Shown: positions 32,296-44,000 of the stretch, piece by piece
Layout: every line of letters starts with the position of its first letter
Position numbering within the stretch: the first letter of the stretch is position 1
DNA from: Annulohypoxylon bovei var. microspora
Taxonomy: Eukaryota > Ascomycota > Sordariomycetes > Xylariales > Hypoxylaceae
Assembly: GCA_022836615.1 (NCBI GenBank)
Contig: MU405258.1
Span: 124,001-188,000 of the forward strand
Length of the DNA: 64,000 nt
Direction: 5' to 3'
The notes under the pieces: model-generated
The model's database searches: none
The model's input: the letters and a program-made list of their open reading frames with translations, nothing else
Told to the model about the DNA's origin: nothing
Program-made: the position numbers and the translations under genes

Positions 32296-33628
32296 TCAAA
32301 TGAATAGCTTCATTATATCCTGGATTATACTCGAATCAAAACGCGCTGTTTTGGTGTAAAAGTTGATCCAAAAAGGGGTTTGATCCACACGGTTATGTCC
32401 TCGCGACATGCCGAACCTAAAAATGTCCCCTTTCTGGCTCTGGGCTTCGATACTTTCTAGTTGAAGTACCAATTGTTGGAGCTGGGGGTATTTTGCAGTA
32501 TACATATTACTGTTGACGAGAGCTGCATTCTTATAATCCTCAGATGACGACTTGAATGCCTTGAGTTCATTGTGAAGATGAGCTATAAGCTTCTCAAGGA
32601 GTTTCTTGTTTAATTCATTGCCTTCTCCCGTATCGAACCCACAATAACTTAGGGTTGAAAACGCCGCAGTAAGAGCTATGATGATATCAGGACGTTTATC
32701 GCGGGATGGACGGAAAAGACTCGCTAATTTCTTCGCCGCGGCCACTCTCTTATCCATATCTGCGTATATAGACATGTCGAATGAATCAACCCCAAAGGAG
32801 CGCCCGGCAAGACTATAGTACCCCCTGCTTGTAATCTTAGAGTGTGCAACACAGTGAAAGGCAGGTCCAGATATAGGACCGTATGCCAAGTATTCGGAGT
32901 GAAAGATCGAAGATCCAAAGAGACCAGCTTTCGCCAGATCTGGAACGCGATAAATTTTGACGTGAGGATCTAGTAGCGTCCGATCAATAATTCCGATATA
33001 CTCCATGTCTGCTCCGTCCGCCACTACAACCACAATTAGAATTTAGTCCATTACGCGAAGTTTACTTAATACTATAAGAAAAGAAGAGAATGGAAGAGCA
33101 ATAGTTCAAGGTAACACATACTAGCGATAGTAATACAGGCTGCCCATGAACTAAAGTGAGTGTTGACATGATATCCGCATAAGTGGCTTGCGATCATATC
33201 CCTGAGATTAAAAATATCATACATGTGAGTAGGTTTCTCGCCTCCAAGAAACCCGCGGGGGATAATCCCGGTTTTGGTGTTTAAACGGGCATTGCCCCCA
33301 GACTTCGCACCGAAGGCTCGAAAGAGGAATCGTGGTAATTCATTTTGGGAAGCTGTCAATGAATTAGAATATACTCTCATATCCAATGGCGGGTACCTAT
33401 ATGATCTACTTAGGTACCTTCTAGGGCCTCCCAGTCTTTCTTGGATAGGCCGTGAGCAGCAAGGGTCGCTGGCAGATATTTTTGGGCATATGTTAAACTG
33501 GGGATCTTAGGTTTCTTGACAAGATTTCCTTTAGGGAGCAACTTCGAACATGCGGAATAAATAGACACCGTCTTTCTCCTCTTAGAGGCTTCATCAGGCC
33601 TGGCGCTCTGAGATCGTTTGTGAGGCAT
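32296..33628 (-). CDS. DUF7587-domain protein
   Basis: Three exons (33628-33418, 33352-33122, 33023-32296) sum to 1170 nt, 389 residues. The introns are 65 and 98 nt; the second has a GTATGT donor. The N-terminal ~65 residues are basic (SKRRKT). The recognised part follows: ELPRFLFRAFGAKSGGNARLNT, then GFLGGEKPTHMYDI and a THFSSWAAC motif. This combination is the signature of a fungal domain (DUF7587) of unknown function that is often annotated in Sordariomycetes and Leotiomycetes, sometimes near NLR or HET genes. The remainder (residues ~150-389) has mixed helical content without a motif I know. A role in allorecognition or stress is only a guess. The family name rests on memory of the motif. 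Confidence 0.75.
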
Positions 33629-33940
33629 TGCGGATACTCTTAGCTCTCTGTGGTTTCAACTTTGTGATATAACAACTTCATGCTACCATATGGAGCTGCT
33701 CTTACGAAACTTATATACCTACCGTAGCGGCAAATAGTAGGTTCAAATAATGATTATATATTATGAAATGTACACAAAAAATAACATGAGTTGCTTAAAT
33801 ATGAATCCATTCCAAAGATCAAAATGATTTTGAATGTAAAATGGTTTTCATTTATAGAATGGTTTTGAAATATGGAATTATTTCTTATATTTTGTACCCC
33901 GCCGTCGCCTCCTCGTCCCCCTCCCCCCAATTTCACACCT

Positions 33941-34110
33941 ACTAGTTTACTAATCTACTGGTCTACTAATCTACTGGTCTACTAATCTACTGGTCTACTA
34001 ATCTACTGGTCTACTAATCTACTGGTCTACTAATCTACTGGTCTACTGGTCTACTGGTCTACTGGTTTACTGATCTACTGATCTACTGCCCGTCTACTGA
34101 TCTATTGCAC
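33941..34110 (+). repeat. Minisatellite, unit CTACTAATCTACTGGT
   Basis: A 16-bp unit (itself two diverged 8-bp halves) repeated about six times, grading into CTACTGGT and CTACTGAT and then longer CACGTCTACTGAT variants up to about 34165. It lies inside the TA-flanked element. Confidence 0.9.
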
Positions 34111-34350
34111 GTCTACTAATTTACTGCACGTCTATTGATTTACTGCACGTCTACTGATCTACTGATCTAGTAAGCTTGGCGCGACAGTGATGTTGACGAT
34201 GTTGCTGTGTGGATGTGTGGATGTAAAAAGTAAAAGAAAATAAAAAAAACTTCTAAGTTTTTTTTCTTTAAGTGTTGCTGCTGCTGCGCATGTGGGGTTT
34301 ATTGCTGCTGCAAGCGTTGCAGCTGTACGTGTTGTACGTGTTGTACGAGA

Positions 34351-34377
34351 TGTTGCTGTTGTTGTTGTTGTTGTTGA
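34351..34377 (+). repeat. (TTG)n microsatellite
   Basis: Eight to nine TTG/TGT trinucleotides with one TTGCTG interruption, inside the TA-flanked element. Related TGCTG-rich sequence occurs at 34274-34310. Confidence 0.85.
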
Positions 34378-34767
34378 TAAAAATAAAATAAAAAAACTTC
34401 TAAGTTTTTTCCAAGTGTTCCAGTTGTAAAACGAGCCCTAAGATCCACTGCCAGCTACAGTGGTTTACCTCCAGGGCTGTTGTAAGTGCTGTAAGTGCTG
34501 TAAGTGCTGTTATAAGTGTGGTAAGTGCTGCTGTAGCTAGGGTGTGCAGGTGGTTGCCCTCCAGAAAAGAGGGTATAATGGTTCCATTTTTTAGAAGGAT
34601 TACGTTTTTTAAGAATGATTTTACTCTTTTAAAATCATTATAACTTTTGTATGTACCTTTACATACAAATAATAAGGAGGGGTACATGAAAACGTTAGAA
34701 TGGTTTTAAAAGTTCGAATGATTTTTAAAGTAAAATGATTATCGCAACACACCTTTTGCCGCTATGG

Positions 34768-35097
34768 TACGTACGAATAAAAGCTTGAAATATGTGCCTT
34801 TTATCTTATTAGGCCCTGAGGATGCAATTATGTTATACTGAGGGTTTACCTAATACACCTAGCTGTTTCTATGTACCTAGAAGATTCTTGCTCTTGGCAA
34901 TCATGGTATATCTAGATGTATCTCGAGGGCCCTGAACATTTCCTCGGGTATTTACACCCACTTACCTAGGTACCTAGGTACTTATCTAGTAGACAACGTA
35001 TTTGAAGGGGCCATGCATAGCGATTTGTATAGTCCAGGGGATGTGAGAGCATTTGAACCTTGAATCTTATATACATTTTATATGCCTGTCTAAAATT
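34768..35097. other. Intergenic, downstream of the HET gene
   Basis: Nothing recognisable beyond a CTTACCTAGGTACCTAGGTACT palindromic run at about 34961-34982. Confidence 0.4.
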
Positions 35098-36849
35098 TCA
35101 GAATATCGTAAATTCTTCCTCCCACGCTCTTAACCTAAGCGCCTCCCCATCCATCATCCCCACGACGAAACATGGTCCAATAATGCGCCAGAATAGTGCA
35201 GTGCGCCGGAGTACCACAGGGATCGATAAACCATAGAGAACCACGACTATATCCCCGCTGCGAATAGACATGTCCCCAAGCCCAAGATAATCGTGGGCGG
35301 TCCAAAAGAGAGATGCATGACCCAGGCGCAGAAAAAGGTCGACAAATTCAGGCCCCACTTCCTCGATACTAGGCGGTTCGGCCCCTGCCGCAACGTCAAA
35401 GACAGGCCAATGAGAAACAGAACCAGTCCGCCGTAGCTTCAACCCGGGGCACAACCCGAGGGCCAGAAGCTGGTCTGCAGCTTCTGAAAGCCGTATATAC
35501 CTGTGGTAGTTCCGGTCGCCTTCTCCCTTCGAAATAAATTCGGCTATGCTCCGGAACCAAACTTTGAACCTGGGCTGCCAGTACTCGATGTCGAACGAGC
35601 TCTCCTGCTCGTTCGGATACGCCAATCCGAGATGCGTACTGGCTACCGGGTCAACTCTGACACCGCGGGTTTTTAACAGCCGCCGATTATCAACGACGGA
35701 AATGTGTGGTGGTTTTGAGCCGCTTGCGTCGAAGAGCCCCTGGCTGCAGAATATCTCAAAAGGCTGCACTAGATTTATAAAGTTTGGAATCCAACTCTGA
35801 GTCGACGCAGGTGCACTGCTGGCGTTGCAAAACAGAAGTAGTCGAAGGTCTTGCTCCCTCTGGAGGATAAAAGTGCACGCATCCCTATAAGTCTCCTCCA
35901 CGGCTTCCCCGTCGCATATCCTGAAGGGCAAGCGTCCGCAGATATCTCGATAGATTGGAAATAGGGCGTAAATTTTGTCTCGAGGATCAGTAGCTTGTAA
36001 GTTTCGTATCGCGAATAGCATACTCATCAACGAGTTCCAATCCGCAGCACCCCGTAAGGGAGAGTCATTGGCGAGTCCTTCTTTACTAGCATGGCTTGAC
36101 CTGATCCGTGCAAGTTCATACATAGCTTGAAGCTTCGGTACCCATGGAATGACCTTTGTGACGCAGTAGCTATTCAGTAGCATTGTTCGAATGGCATCGT
36201 TCACAGCGAACGCATCCCCAAGGGCTATTCGCTTGTCACCGCATAATATGTAGCTGGGAATATTCGGGGTTGAAGCTTCCTGCCACACCCAAACCCGATG
36301 CCAGTAATTGCGAAGAGCTAGGTTATCAAGAGCTTTCGTCTCATCTTTAGATAGATCAGATGGTGTGATCAATTCTCCCTTTCGTACTTTATCGACAAGC
36401 CGCAGCCAGCAGTCAATCGCGATACTGCTATCGTGGCTATCCTCCCCAAGCCAAAGACCGATATGATTCGCCTTTTTGTAGATCTCCCCCATTAAGGTCA
36501 ATTGGAGACTTTTTTCATGTTTGTCTAATTGGTTGATGCAAATCGCATCAACCCAGAGAAATACTTCGTCGATGTCAGATAATGGTAAATGATTGTAGTG
36601 TCGCCGAAGAAAGGCATGAAGATTGTTTTGAACGGGAATAACGTGTCCATCTATTATAACACTTTGGTTCGGGTTGTCTGCTCCCCACGTGTATGAAAGT
36701 GCCATGTAGCCAGGGCACGACTCGAGGGGGAGGTTGACTAGCTCATAAGTAAGAATTTCGCTAGCATCATCACCACATTGAGCCACGCGAACTAGTCGCA
36801 TAAGCCTTATGTGAGTTGTGGGTATTTTCTGATAGGGATATGTCGACAT
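35098..36849 (-). CDS. HET-domain (heterokaryon incompatibility) protein
   Basis: A single uninterrupted exon of 583 residues. The HET domain spans roughly residues 50-200 and shows its three conserved blocks: the YMALSYTWG motif, the LWVDAICINQLD motif with the EKSLQLTLMGEIYKKA continuation, and NYWHRVWVWQEA (the usual R-x-W-x-x-QE form). The C-terminal half follows the usual HET architecture, ending with a GDIVVVLYGLSIPVVLRR segment and a GMMDGEAL motif. Proteins with this domain trigger cell death when genetically different hyphae fuse, or act in related immune-like responses; many genomes carry dozens, and most have no known partner. There is no intron and no extra N-terminal domain. Length and motifs look complete, so it is probably functional. 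Confidence 0.92.
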   Translation of the reverse strand: MSTYPYQKIPTTHIRLMRLVRVAQCGDDASEILTYELVNLPLESCPGYMALSYTWGADNPNQSVIIDGHVIPVQNNLHAFLRRHYNHLPLSDIDEVFLWVDAICINQLDKHEKSLQLTLMGEIYKKANHIGLWLGEDSHDSSIAIDCWLRLVDKVRKGELITPSDLSKDETKALDNLALRNYWHRVWVWQEASTPNIPSYILCGDKRIALGDAFAVNDAIRTMLLNSYCVTKVIPWVPKLQAMYELARIRSSHASKEGLANDSPLRGAADWNSLMSMLFAIRNLQATDPRDKIYALFPIYRDICGRLPFRICDGEAVEETYRDACTFILQREQDLRLLLFCNASSAPASTQSWIPNFINLVQPFEIFCSQGLFDASGSKPPHISVVDNRRLLKTRGVRVDPVASTHLGLAYPNEQESSFDIEYWQPRFKVWFRSIAEFISKGEGDRNYHRYIRLSEAADQLLALGLCPGLKLRRTGSVSHWPVFDVAAGAEPPSIEEVGPEFVDLFLRLGHASLFWTAHDYLGLGDMSIRSGDIVVVLYGLSIPVVLRRTALFWRIIGPCFVVGMMDGEALRLRAWEEEFTIF

Positions 36850-38201
36850 CGAAATAGAGATTTACAAATTGAATTCATAGTCAACGGCCTGGTAAATCGG
36901 GCAACAAGGGGAAATATAAACGAATACCTACCGAGCCCTGAGGTATTCCGTTCTCATCTACTCGGGTAGTACCTATGTACACAGCCACTACACAGCCGAA
37001 ATTCAATATGACCCTCCTAAAACTAAGCGCTGCTTGGCGAAGATTGAAACAAGATTGAAACAGCTGGCAACAGCTGCGAGCCAGCTGACAATAACCCCTA
37101 TTTCCCCTATTTCATAAGTTGGAGTTAGCCAATGGTTGCGATAAGTAATTTTCAACCTCACTCGCTCTATCAATAGTAATCAATTATTTGCTGTAATCAT
37201 TTTCGAATAGTCAATGATTATTCCTACGCAAGACCTAAGAATTAGATGTAGTGGAAATAAGAATATGGTGAAATAGCTTGGCATCCTCTGTACATAAGGA
37301 CGGTGATATCATTCATGTTGCATATCAAGAACATCGGTTGTGGGTCTGGTTAAAAATCAACGTTTTCTTTATTTGGTTACTTACCTAGGTAAGTACCTGG
37401 TGAGGTACGTAGTAGACCTAGGCCAATTGTGCAAGAGCTATTTACATGAAACAAATCGAATCAATCTTGTGACTTCCTAATTGCAAAGCAAATTTGCAAG
37501 ACCGAAGTCAAAGTATCGCGATCGCACTATTAGCGGGGTGCGTGAATGTCGTAAAGTTCAAGGCGACTACCACCATGACGAGATAGTGTGAAGAGGTTGC
37601 CTATTCCTAAGGTACGTAAGGTATGTACCTTGGTAATCGGCGAGATTTTGAGTGAATATTGAGGACCGAAAGGAAAAGAATATCATAAGGCGAAACTTTG
37701 CCGGTACCGGAACTCCCCGGGCCTTGCGGCCTATGATTTAATATCGTTCACACATCTTCCTCCTTGTTGTCGAGTAAATTTGAATCCCAACATGAATAAT
37801 ACGGTTGTAGGGCATTGCGAATCTGAAAATCGTCATAGTATGGCAAATGGACGATCCTGAGCTTTGGAAACTTCAGAAGCTCAGTCACCAACGGCGGCAA
37901 TGCGTAAGGACAACGGAATGATCGATGAAAACCTAGTGTGGTCTCAATATCACCGTTGTCGCCACACAAATACGAGAAGAAAAAAAAGAACAAAAGAAAT
38001 TCGTCAGATCCGGGTCCAGATTGGTCACTTCACCAGTTGGCCTGCTCTTAATAGAGCTGGGTGATGTTATACAATTCATGTGAGCTATCCATGTTAGGGT
38101 GAGGGATAAGCTTGCTGACAGTCCAAGGCAATCCGCAAAACAACCCAAAGACGATGGATGTGTTGAGCACTGCTCTGATAAATGCATCATATGATGTGCC
38201 T
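36850..38201. other. Intergenic between HET and GT15 genes
   Basis: No convincing gene. It includes the HET promoter (36850-37100), an ACTTACCTAGGTAAGT palindrome near 37378-37395, and the 3' end of the GT15 gene. An alternative splice at the GT15 3' end would extend that gene to 38048 (see that entry). Confidence 0.45.
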
Positions 38202-40182
38202 CTACTGGATGGGATTAGCAGCTCTACCATCCAGAATGTACTCAGCATCATCACTGCCTGCAATGTTCCCTGTGACACTACTAAAATCAGACATCTTGTT
38301 CTTCCTAACGAGCCATCTCCCCCCTAGAAACTTACGAATGCATGGGTCCGAAGGCTTGCGCTGCTTCGATTCATAGGGTACCAATTTCGCATTGTTGCTG
38401 TCGATCGCACTCACGGTGCAGCCACATGCAAGGCCGGGTATTCCCTTCTGACGCTTGACATCTTGAGCCACCACGTTCCACCGTCGGAGCTTGGTACCGA
38501 AGCTCTCAAATGGTCCTATCATCACTGCATTCACGTCGCTCTCATTATCCGGCTGTTCAACCTTTCGTGATACTCGGTTGTTCTGTTTTGATTTCAATAA
38601 CAGCTCATACTCATGAGGGGGACATTGTTCGCAAAGTCCATGTGCGTAGCCAATATCGCGGAAGAACCAGATTTGACTTTTGGGCAAGAACATGCTAACA
38701 CTGAGCGTGTGAACAGGGGCATCGCCATATCGTTCATAATAGAAACCACCAGCTTTGTCCAAATGGCCGAAATAAGCTTGATGTTCCTCGCCACGAAAGA
38801 ACTCTAGAGAACCGATCTCGAAGTTGGAGTAAAATTGGCAATTATTGTATTCCCCATCACTTGCGGTATCATTGACACCAGTACTAGGGCGTATGGTCTC
38901 ATCGCGGTCCTCGGCGTTGTGTAGCGCCCAGTTGAAGTCGGCATCTGGGTGTATGAACCACTCGTTATGGTCGATAAATACCTTGGTCCGTTCCCAGAGA
39001 GAGGGGAAAGATCGAGCATCGTCGAGAATGGCCATGTTAAATCCGTACATCATATCGTTGTCTTGCATGAATCGGAATACGTCGTAATTTATATTGCAGT
39101 AAAACTGGACCTGCAGCTGGTGTGTTAGCTTCAGGACAATAGTAGTGGCAATTAGGGAAAGTACAAGCATCTGAAACTACTATCACAGAGGAACAGACAG
39201 AAGCTAACTTACGCCAGGTTCAACTCGCCAGAAATACTCATAGTTAAGAAGACGCTGTTCCAGTGCAAAAAGACCAGCATTCCAACGGCACATATGATGG
39301 TAACTCTGGAGCCATGCTTTGCCAACACCGATGCCACCCATGAATTGGCGACCAACATCAAATCGAGTCTCATCAATCCAAGGCGGAACACGCCAATTCT
39401 TCTCCGGGATACGTTCGAAGTAGCAGTAAGAGTCGGTCGCGTTAGACACTGCCGTCTTAAACTCCTCGGTGAATTCCTCGTTGTTGAAGAACACCCAATC
39501 GTATTGATGGGTTACACGCTCGTTGAACCGAGCCTCTATCTGAAGGATGCTAGAAACCATGTCTTCAACCTCTTCATTTCGCACCAAAGAGATGAAAGCA
39601 GCCTTTGGACGCGTGTCGATCAGTGTTTGTATCTGGTGCACAGGGAGATCGTCCAAGTCCAGGATAGTATGTTTGCGGAACCACTGGACTCTATCGCTGA
39701 CTTCGCCTGGAATGGTGTAGCCAGCAGGGGGGTGCGGCATTGGCGGAACATAGGCGTCAATGAGAGCTGGCTGATGGCTTTTTGGCACTCCCGAATCCTT
39801 CCAACTAGACAACCAACTTGCACCGAAGAGAATGACAATCAAGCCCAAAATGACCATTTTTCGGAAAGAGACTGGCCTTGATAGGGTACAGGACTATTAA
39901 TAGGCGGATCGTGTCAGTGAATATGGGTGAAACATACCTAAATCGGCGTCGCCCAAATCTCCACCAGGGGGCTTGGATATTGTCATGAGGTAGTTCAACT
40001 GCGTCATCAGGAGGGCCTGCCTGAATAATGTTCTCCTCATCTCGAGGCGTGAGGTTAAGGGAAACGAGGTCCTCATTGGATGAGCGCGACACAGACGGAA
40101 CATGATCCTTACTACCGGCTGGTCGCGCATGAAGCCCTCCCGCAGAACGACCGCCAACGTTACGAGGATATGCCTGAGACAT
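38202..40182 (-). CDS. Alpha-1,2-mannosyltransferase, GT15 (Kre2/Ktr) family
   Basis: Three exons (40182-39938, 39876-39213, 39110-38202) sum to 1818 nt, 605 residues. It is a Golgi type II membrane enzyme that adds alpha-1,2-mannose to O- and N-glycans from GDP-mannose. A cytoplasmic tail of ~88 residues precedes a single membrane anchor (MVILGLIVILFGASWL, ~89-104). The lumenal part has KAAFISLVRNEEVEDMVSSI, FERIPEKNWRVP, YHHMCRWNAGLF, YFWRVEPGVQFYC, and NNCQFYSNFEIGSLEFFRG, whose Glu is the proposed catalytic residue, followed by HLDKAGGFYYERYGDAPVH. These are all diagnostic for GT15. The C-terminal extension after CIRKF is unusual. A GTAAGT donor there with an acceptor at TGATTTTAG would replace the last ~40 residues with a different tail ending at 38048; I prefer the unspliced reading. 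Confidence 0.93.
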
Positions 40183-41036
40183 ATTGGATTCTACTCGTCC
40201 TTTGTTGCGTCAGTGAAGGTCAAGATAAATATGGGATACTTGGGGTCCAGGCTAACGAGCTTTACCGTCATAAAACCTGGCGGAACAGATAACGAGTGGT
40301 GTGGTTGGGGTGTCAAAAAAAAAACACGAAAACATACTGGGAAACTTACAAAGGCAGTTGAGAATCTGACGGGAAAGACGCGAAATGAAAATCGAAAAAT
40401 GGGAACGCGAAAATCGCGGCAGGATCGTGGACAACCGTAAATGTTTTCCCCTAGAAGACAAAATACGATTAGGTGCGATAGAAGTGAAAGAGAAAAGGAG
40501 TGAGGTGTGGACGAAAAAGAACAGTGAAAGGAAAGTGAGTTGTTGTCGGGAAGGTTTTTTTTTACCGTGGATATGGACGTGGACAGTGGGTTTAGTGTTG
40601 TTTCATGGGAGGAATACTGTACCTGTGCTTCGCTTGACAAGATTGGAAGTCGTGGATTGCTTTCTTAATGGGGCAAACAACTAAGCTTGGTCCCTTATCC
40701 TTAGGTAGCCGCCTAGGAAACAACCTGATAGAAGGAGGTCATACGCGACTTCCATGGGATGCTACACCAAACCATATTTCATGGATCGCTAGCGCTCTGC
40801 ACCGACCAGTCGTCCCCGACCATTCAAAATCCGATCACGTACCGTGTTATCATGTGACTCATTGGACGCCAGCACTAGAGGCCCTTATAGATTGAAGAAG
40901 CTATGGTACAAGCAAGTAATACCGGTCAATTATGGCAATGTGGACTGGTACCTACGTCTGAAGATCAGATATCTGAACGCCCCCTCCCATTCACTACTGC
41001 CTAGTAACTCCTCCTTTAATAATGGTAACATCCCAT
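40183..41036. other. Promoter region of the GT15 gene and 3' flank of HIR1
   Basis: Purine-rich on the plus strand (40330-40520), hence pyrimidine-rich upstream of the minus-strand GT15 gene, as in many fungal promoters. No gene is seen. Confidence 0.45.
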
Positions 41037-44000
41037 TTACGTATCAACCGTCATGGCATCGCCAGCTATATCATCCTCTAGCGTGAGGTCGAGGATTCGT
41101 CCGTATTGTACAGTTAGGCGTTGTAGTTCTCTGAATTTCCCTAGAGGACAGTTAGCATCTGATTAAGACGAATTTGCATGATTGGCGTGATTGCGACAAA
41201 GGACGCTTACCTAGAATCAACACCACTCCTTTTAGAAGCTCCTTTCGATCCCAACCGCAGATATCGTCTTCTTTGCTATACCATCCCTTGCCCCCTGTCT
41301 CGCCCTCTCCTTTTTTGTCTTGTAGTACCCCGCCCAGCAAGCTATTGAGAAGTTCTTCGACCTTCCCCCGGTGTCCCTCCGCCCCGATCCGTTTCGCATA
41401 CATGAACAGGTAAAGCCGGAATTCCTCTTTCGATCCCAATTGCAAGGCACCGGCAATACGGTTCTCCAGGTGAGCAATACTAACGCTAGACTCGAAAGTT
41501 TCAAAACCGTCCCTCGACAGCAGGGTCTTGATCAAGCGTTGTAGCGTGTATGCTCTACCCTTCAACAAGAATTCGTTTGTCGTATGTCGCTCCAGGAACG
41601 GAATTATGCCGGCCGAGGCAGTAGCTTCGTCGCTTTGGCCATCTTTCGGGGTGACAGGCCCGACTGCTGTAGACTGTAGGGCGCTCACGGAAGAATCATT
41701 ACTATTCCAATATTGACTGCCCACAGCCCACCATGATTCAGAGAGTCGTTGCCAAGAGTACATGGTAGGGGAATAGTAATACCCGTCTCCATTGGTAAGG
41801 GTGACAACGATATGGCCGTTGGAGTTTAGGTGCGCGGAGGTGACGCCGGGAGCTGGCATGGCACTATGTGTTTGGAGAGAGCTGATGGCGATCTCCAGCA
41901 CGGGAGCAAGTGAGATCGGGGGGTGAGGTGAAGAAAGTGTATTGATGTTCCAAACATGGCATATACCAACCGCCGTAATGCAAAGTAGCCACCAGTCTCG
42001 GCACTCCAGAATGACAGGTTGAGACTCTAGCACCATCGCGTTTATAAGCCGACGGCCGGCTGGTGTCCAGGTATATAAGCTACCATCTTCACAGGCCGCG
42101 GCCCAGAATCTCTTGCTTCCCGTCACGAGGATGATGGCGCGAGGGAGGTAATCCTGCCATAGTAAAGTACCGCGTTTCGAAGCTGTGATATGTGACGGAT
42201 CTCTAATCGACACTGGATTCTTCGCTTCTAATATGGTATTTTCAGGCACTTTCGACGCCTCGTCTGGGTTGCTCTCTTCAAGCAGAACGCCTCGTTCCAA
42301 CGGGCGGAGGATATGTGATCTTATTTTAGGGACAGCTAAACGAACTTGGGAGATGGCAATAGAGGGGTTAAGTATCGCCGGTCGTAGATATTCGGGAGTT
42401 GGTACTAGGCCGTGCTCGGGTGGTTCAAAAGCCGCAGGCTCAAGGCCGTCGACGCTATTCCTCATTATAGTTCTCGGTCCAGAGGCTGCTCGCTTGCTTG
42501 GATGCTCTTCATCTTCATCACCTTCAGACGCAACCGCCTTCCTCTTATTTCCCAGCAGCATAGCTGCTAAACCACCTTCCGGCAGCCCGTCGTACGGTTT
42601 TGAAAGGTCTAATATCGTCTGTGGTGCGTCGTTTTGTGCGGCTTTCGAGCTAGATCCAACCAGTTGGCTTTGGGGGAGTGAAGATTGGCCGGTTCCGGAC
42701 GACGAGATGAGCATTGGTGCTACTCTTTTCTTCCCGTCCTTGGTAATTGTTACACGTGACTTCAGTTCGTTTACTCGTTGAGCAGTTTTATCAGCTGATT
42801 CTTCTACGGGAGCAGCCTTGTCCTTCTCCGGTTGGGATTCTAGTTGCCCATTGGTTGATGGTACGGTTGGAGCGGTTGGTGTTGCTGTGTTATTGTTCTT
42901 GACTCCATTCGTTGCCGGAGGAGCATCTTTTGGGAGCGGATGAAAGTCACCCATCAAGGCTCCCATTCTCGATTCAGCACCTCTCCTCTCCCCCTCCTTG
43001 CTATAGGTTTCCAGCTGAAGCCCATCCACGTCCTCGGCAATTCCCATGGCTTTCCGCGAAGCTCCGTACTTAGAAAGAGCCTTGTCAGTCTCCTCGAGAT
43101 TAGCTACCCATCCCAATTCTCCAGTCTCAAATCTGACGGCGACAATAGCGCCATCAAGACTAGATGCGAACAATATTTGCCCATCAGGAGTCCAAGCGAG
43201 GTCTGAAATTGATTTTGCTGCTAGGTCCTGTAATATTACTACAGGTCTCGATGTATTCGTGTTCCAGATACTCAAAGTCTTGTCCTGGCCGGCAGATGCT
43301 ATCACTGTTACCAATGCCCCTCCCGAGTGGCCATTAGCCGCTCCATTTTCCATTGGTTTTTTGGTGTGAAATAATCGAGGAGAGAACATGCAGACTTCTG
43401 TTGGGCCTTCGTGGCCGATTAAGTTAATCTCGCTATCCCATCTTGTTCGCTCTATTATAGCAACTGAACTGACGGGCCCGTTCACTGCATTAGCCGCAGC
43501 GATGTGATTACCGTCCGGTGACCATGAACATCTTCGGAAATACGTGGTTAAGGGGGATGACTTGAAGGGAGAGCTGATGGTAGTTTCAAGCTGGAAGTTG
43601 TTCACCATATCGTGTTGAGTCGCATTAGGTGCGGGTGGGGTGAAACGGAAAATCTTGATAGTTCGATCATCACTTGCGGTGGCGAAGAATTTATTGGCAG
43701 GGTCGAAAGTAATTCCTTTCACATGGCTTTGATGATTTCCTAGCACCTTGAGCTTCTCGAAGGTATGTCCTGACCAGATAACGACCTTGGAATCTAGACC
43801 TACAGATACAAGAATGGAGCCATCATAAGACCAAGCCAAATCTTGAACATCGTTGTCATGTCCTATTAGTCGCCTCGAAGTCTTCCAATTCTCGACGGGA
43901 GGTGGTTCATTCGTTCCGAAAGGAGCAATGGCGGGAGGACCACTCTCTAGTTGGTATATACAGATGATTTTGTCGTCTGCCCCGGACGCAAGATATCGAC

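Larger units (their letters stand above)
33722..34767. mobile_element. Non-autonomous TA-flanked DNA element carrying internal minisatellites
   Basis: The ends CCGTAGCGGCAAA (33722-33734) and TTTGCCGCTATGG (34755-34767) are inverted repeats with one mismatch, each bordered by TA (33720-33721 and 34768-34769). A TA target duplication is the mark of the Tc1/mariner (and related) superfamilies. The 1046-bp interior is non-coding and consists largely of tandem repeats plus two copies of an AAAACTTCTAAGTTTTTT motif (34245-34265 and 34393-34410). Sub-terminal AGAATGGTTTT motifs occur at both ends. It lies 93 bases upstream of the DUF7587 start codon. Confidence 0.65.

Noticed and set aside
33941..34170. 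Regularly repeated array that might suggest a CRISPR
   Set aside because: The 16-bp units are contiguous without unique spacers, and the DNA is eukaryotic; it is a minisatellite.
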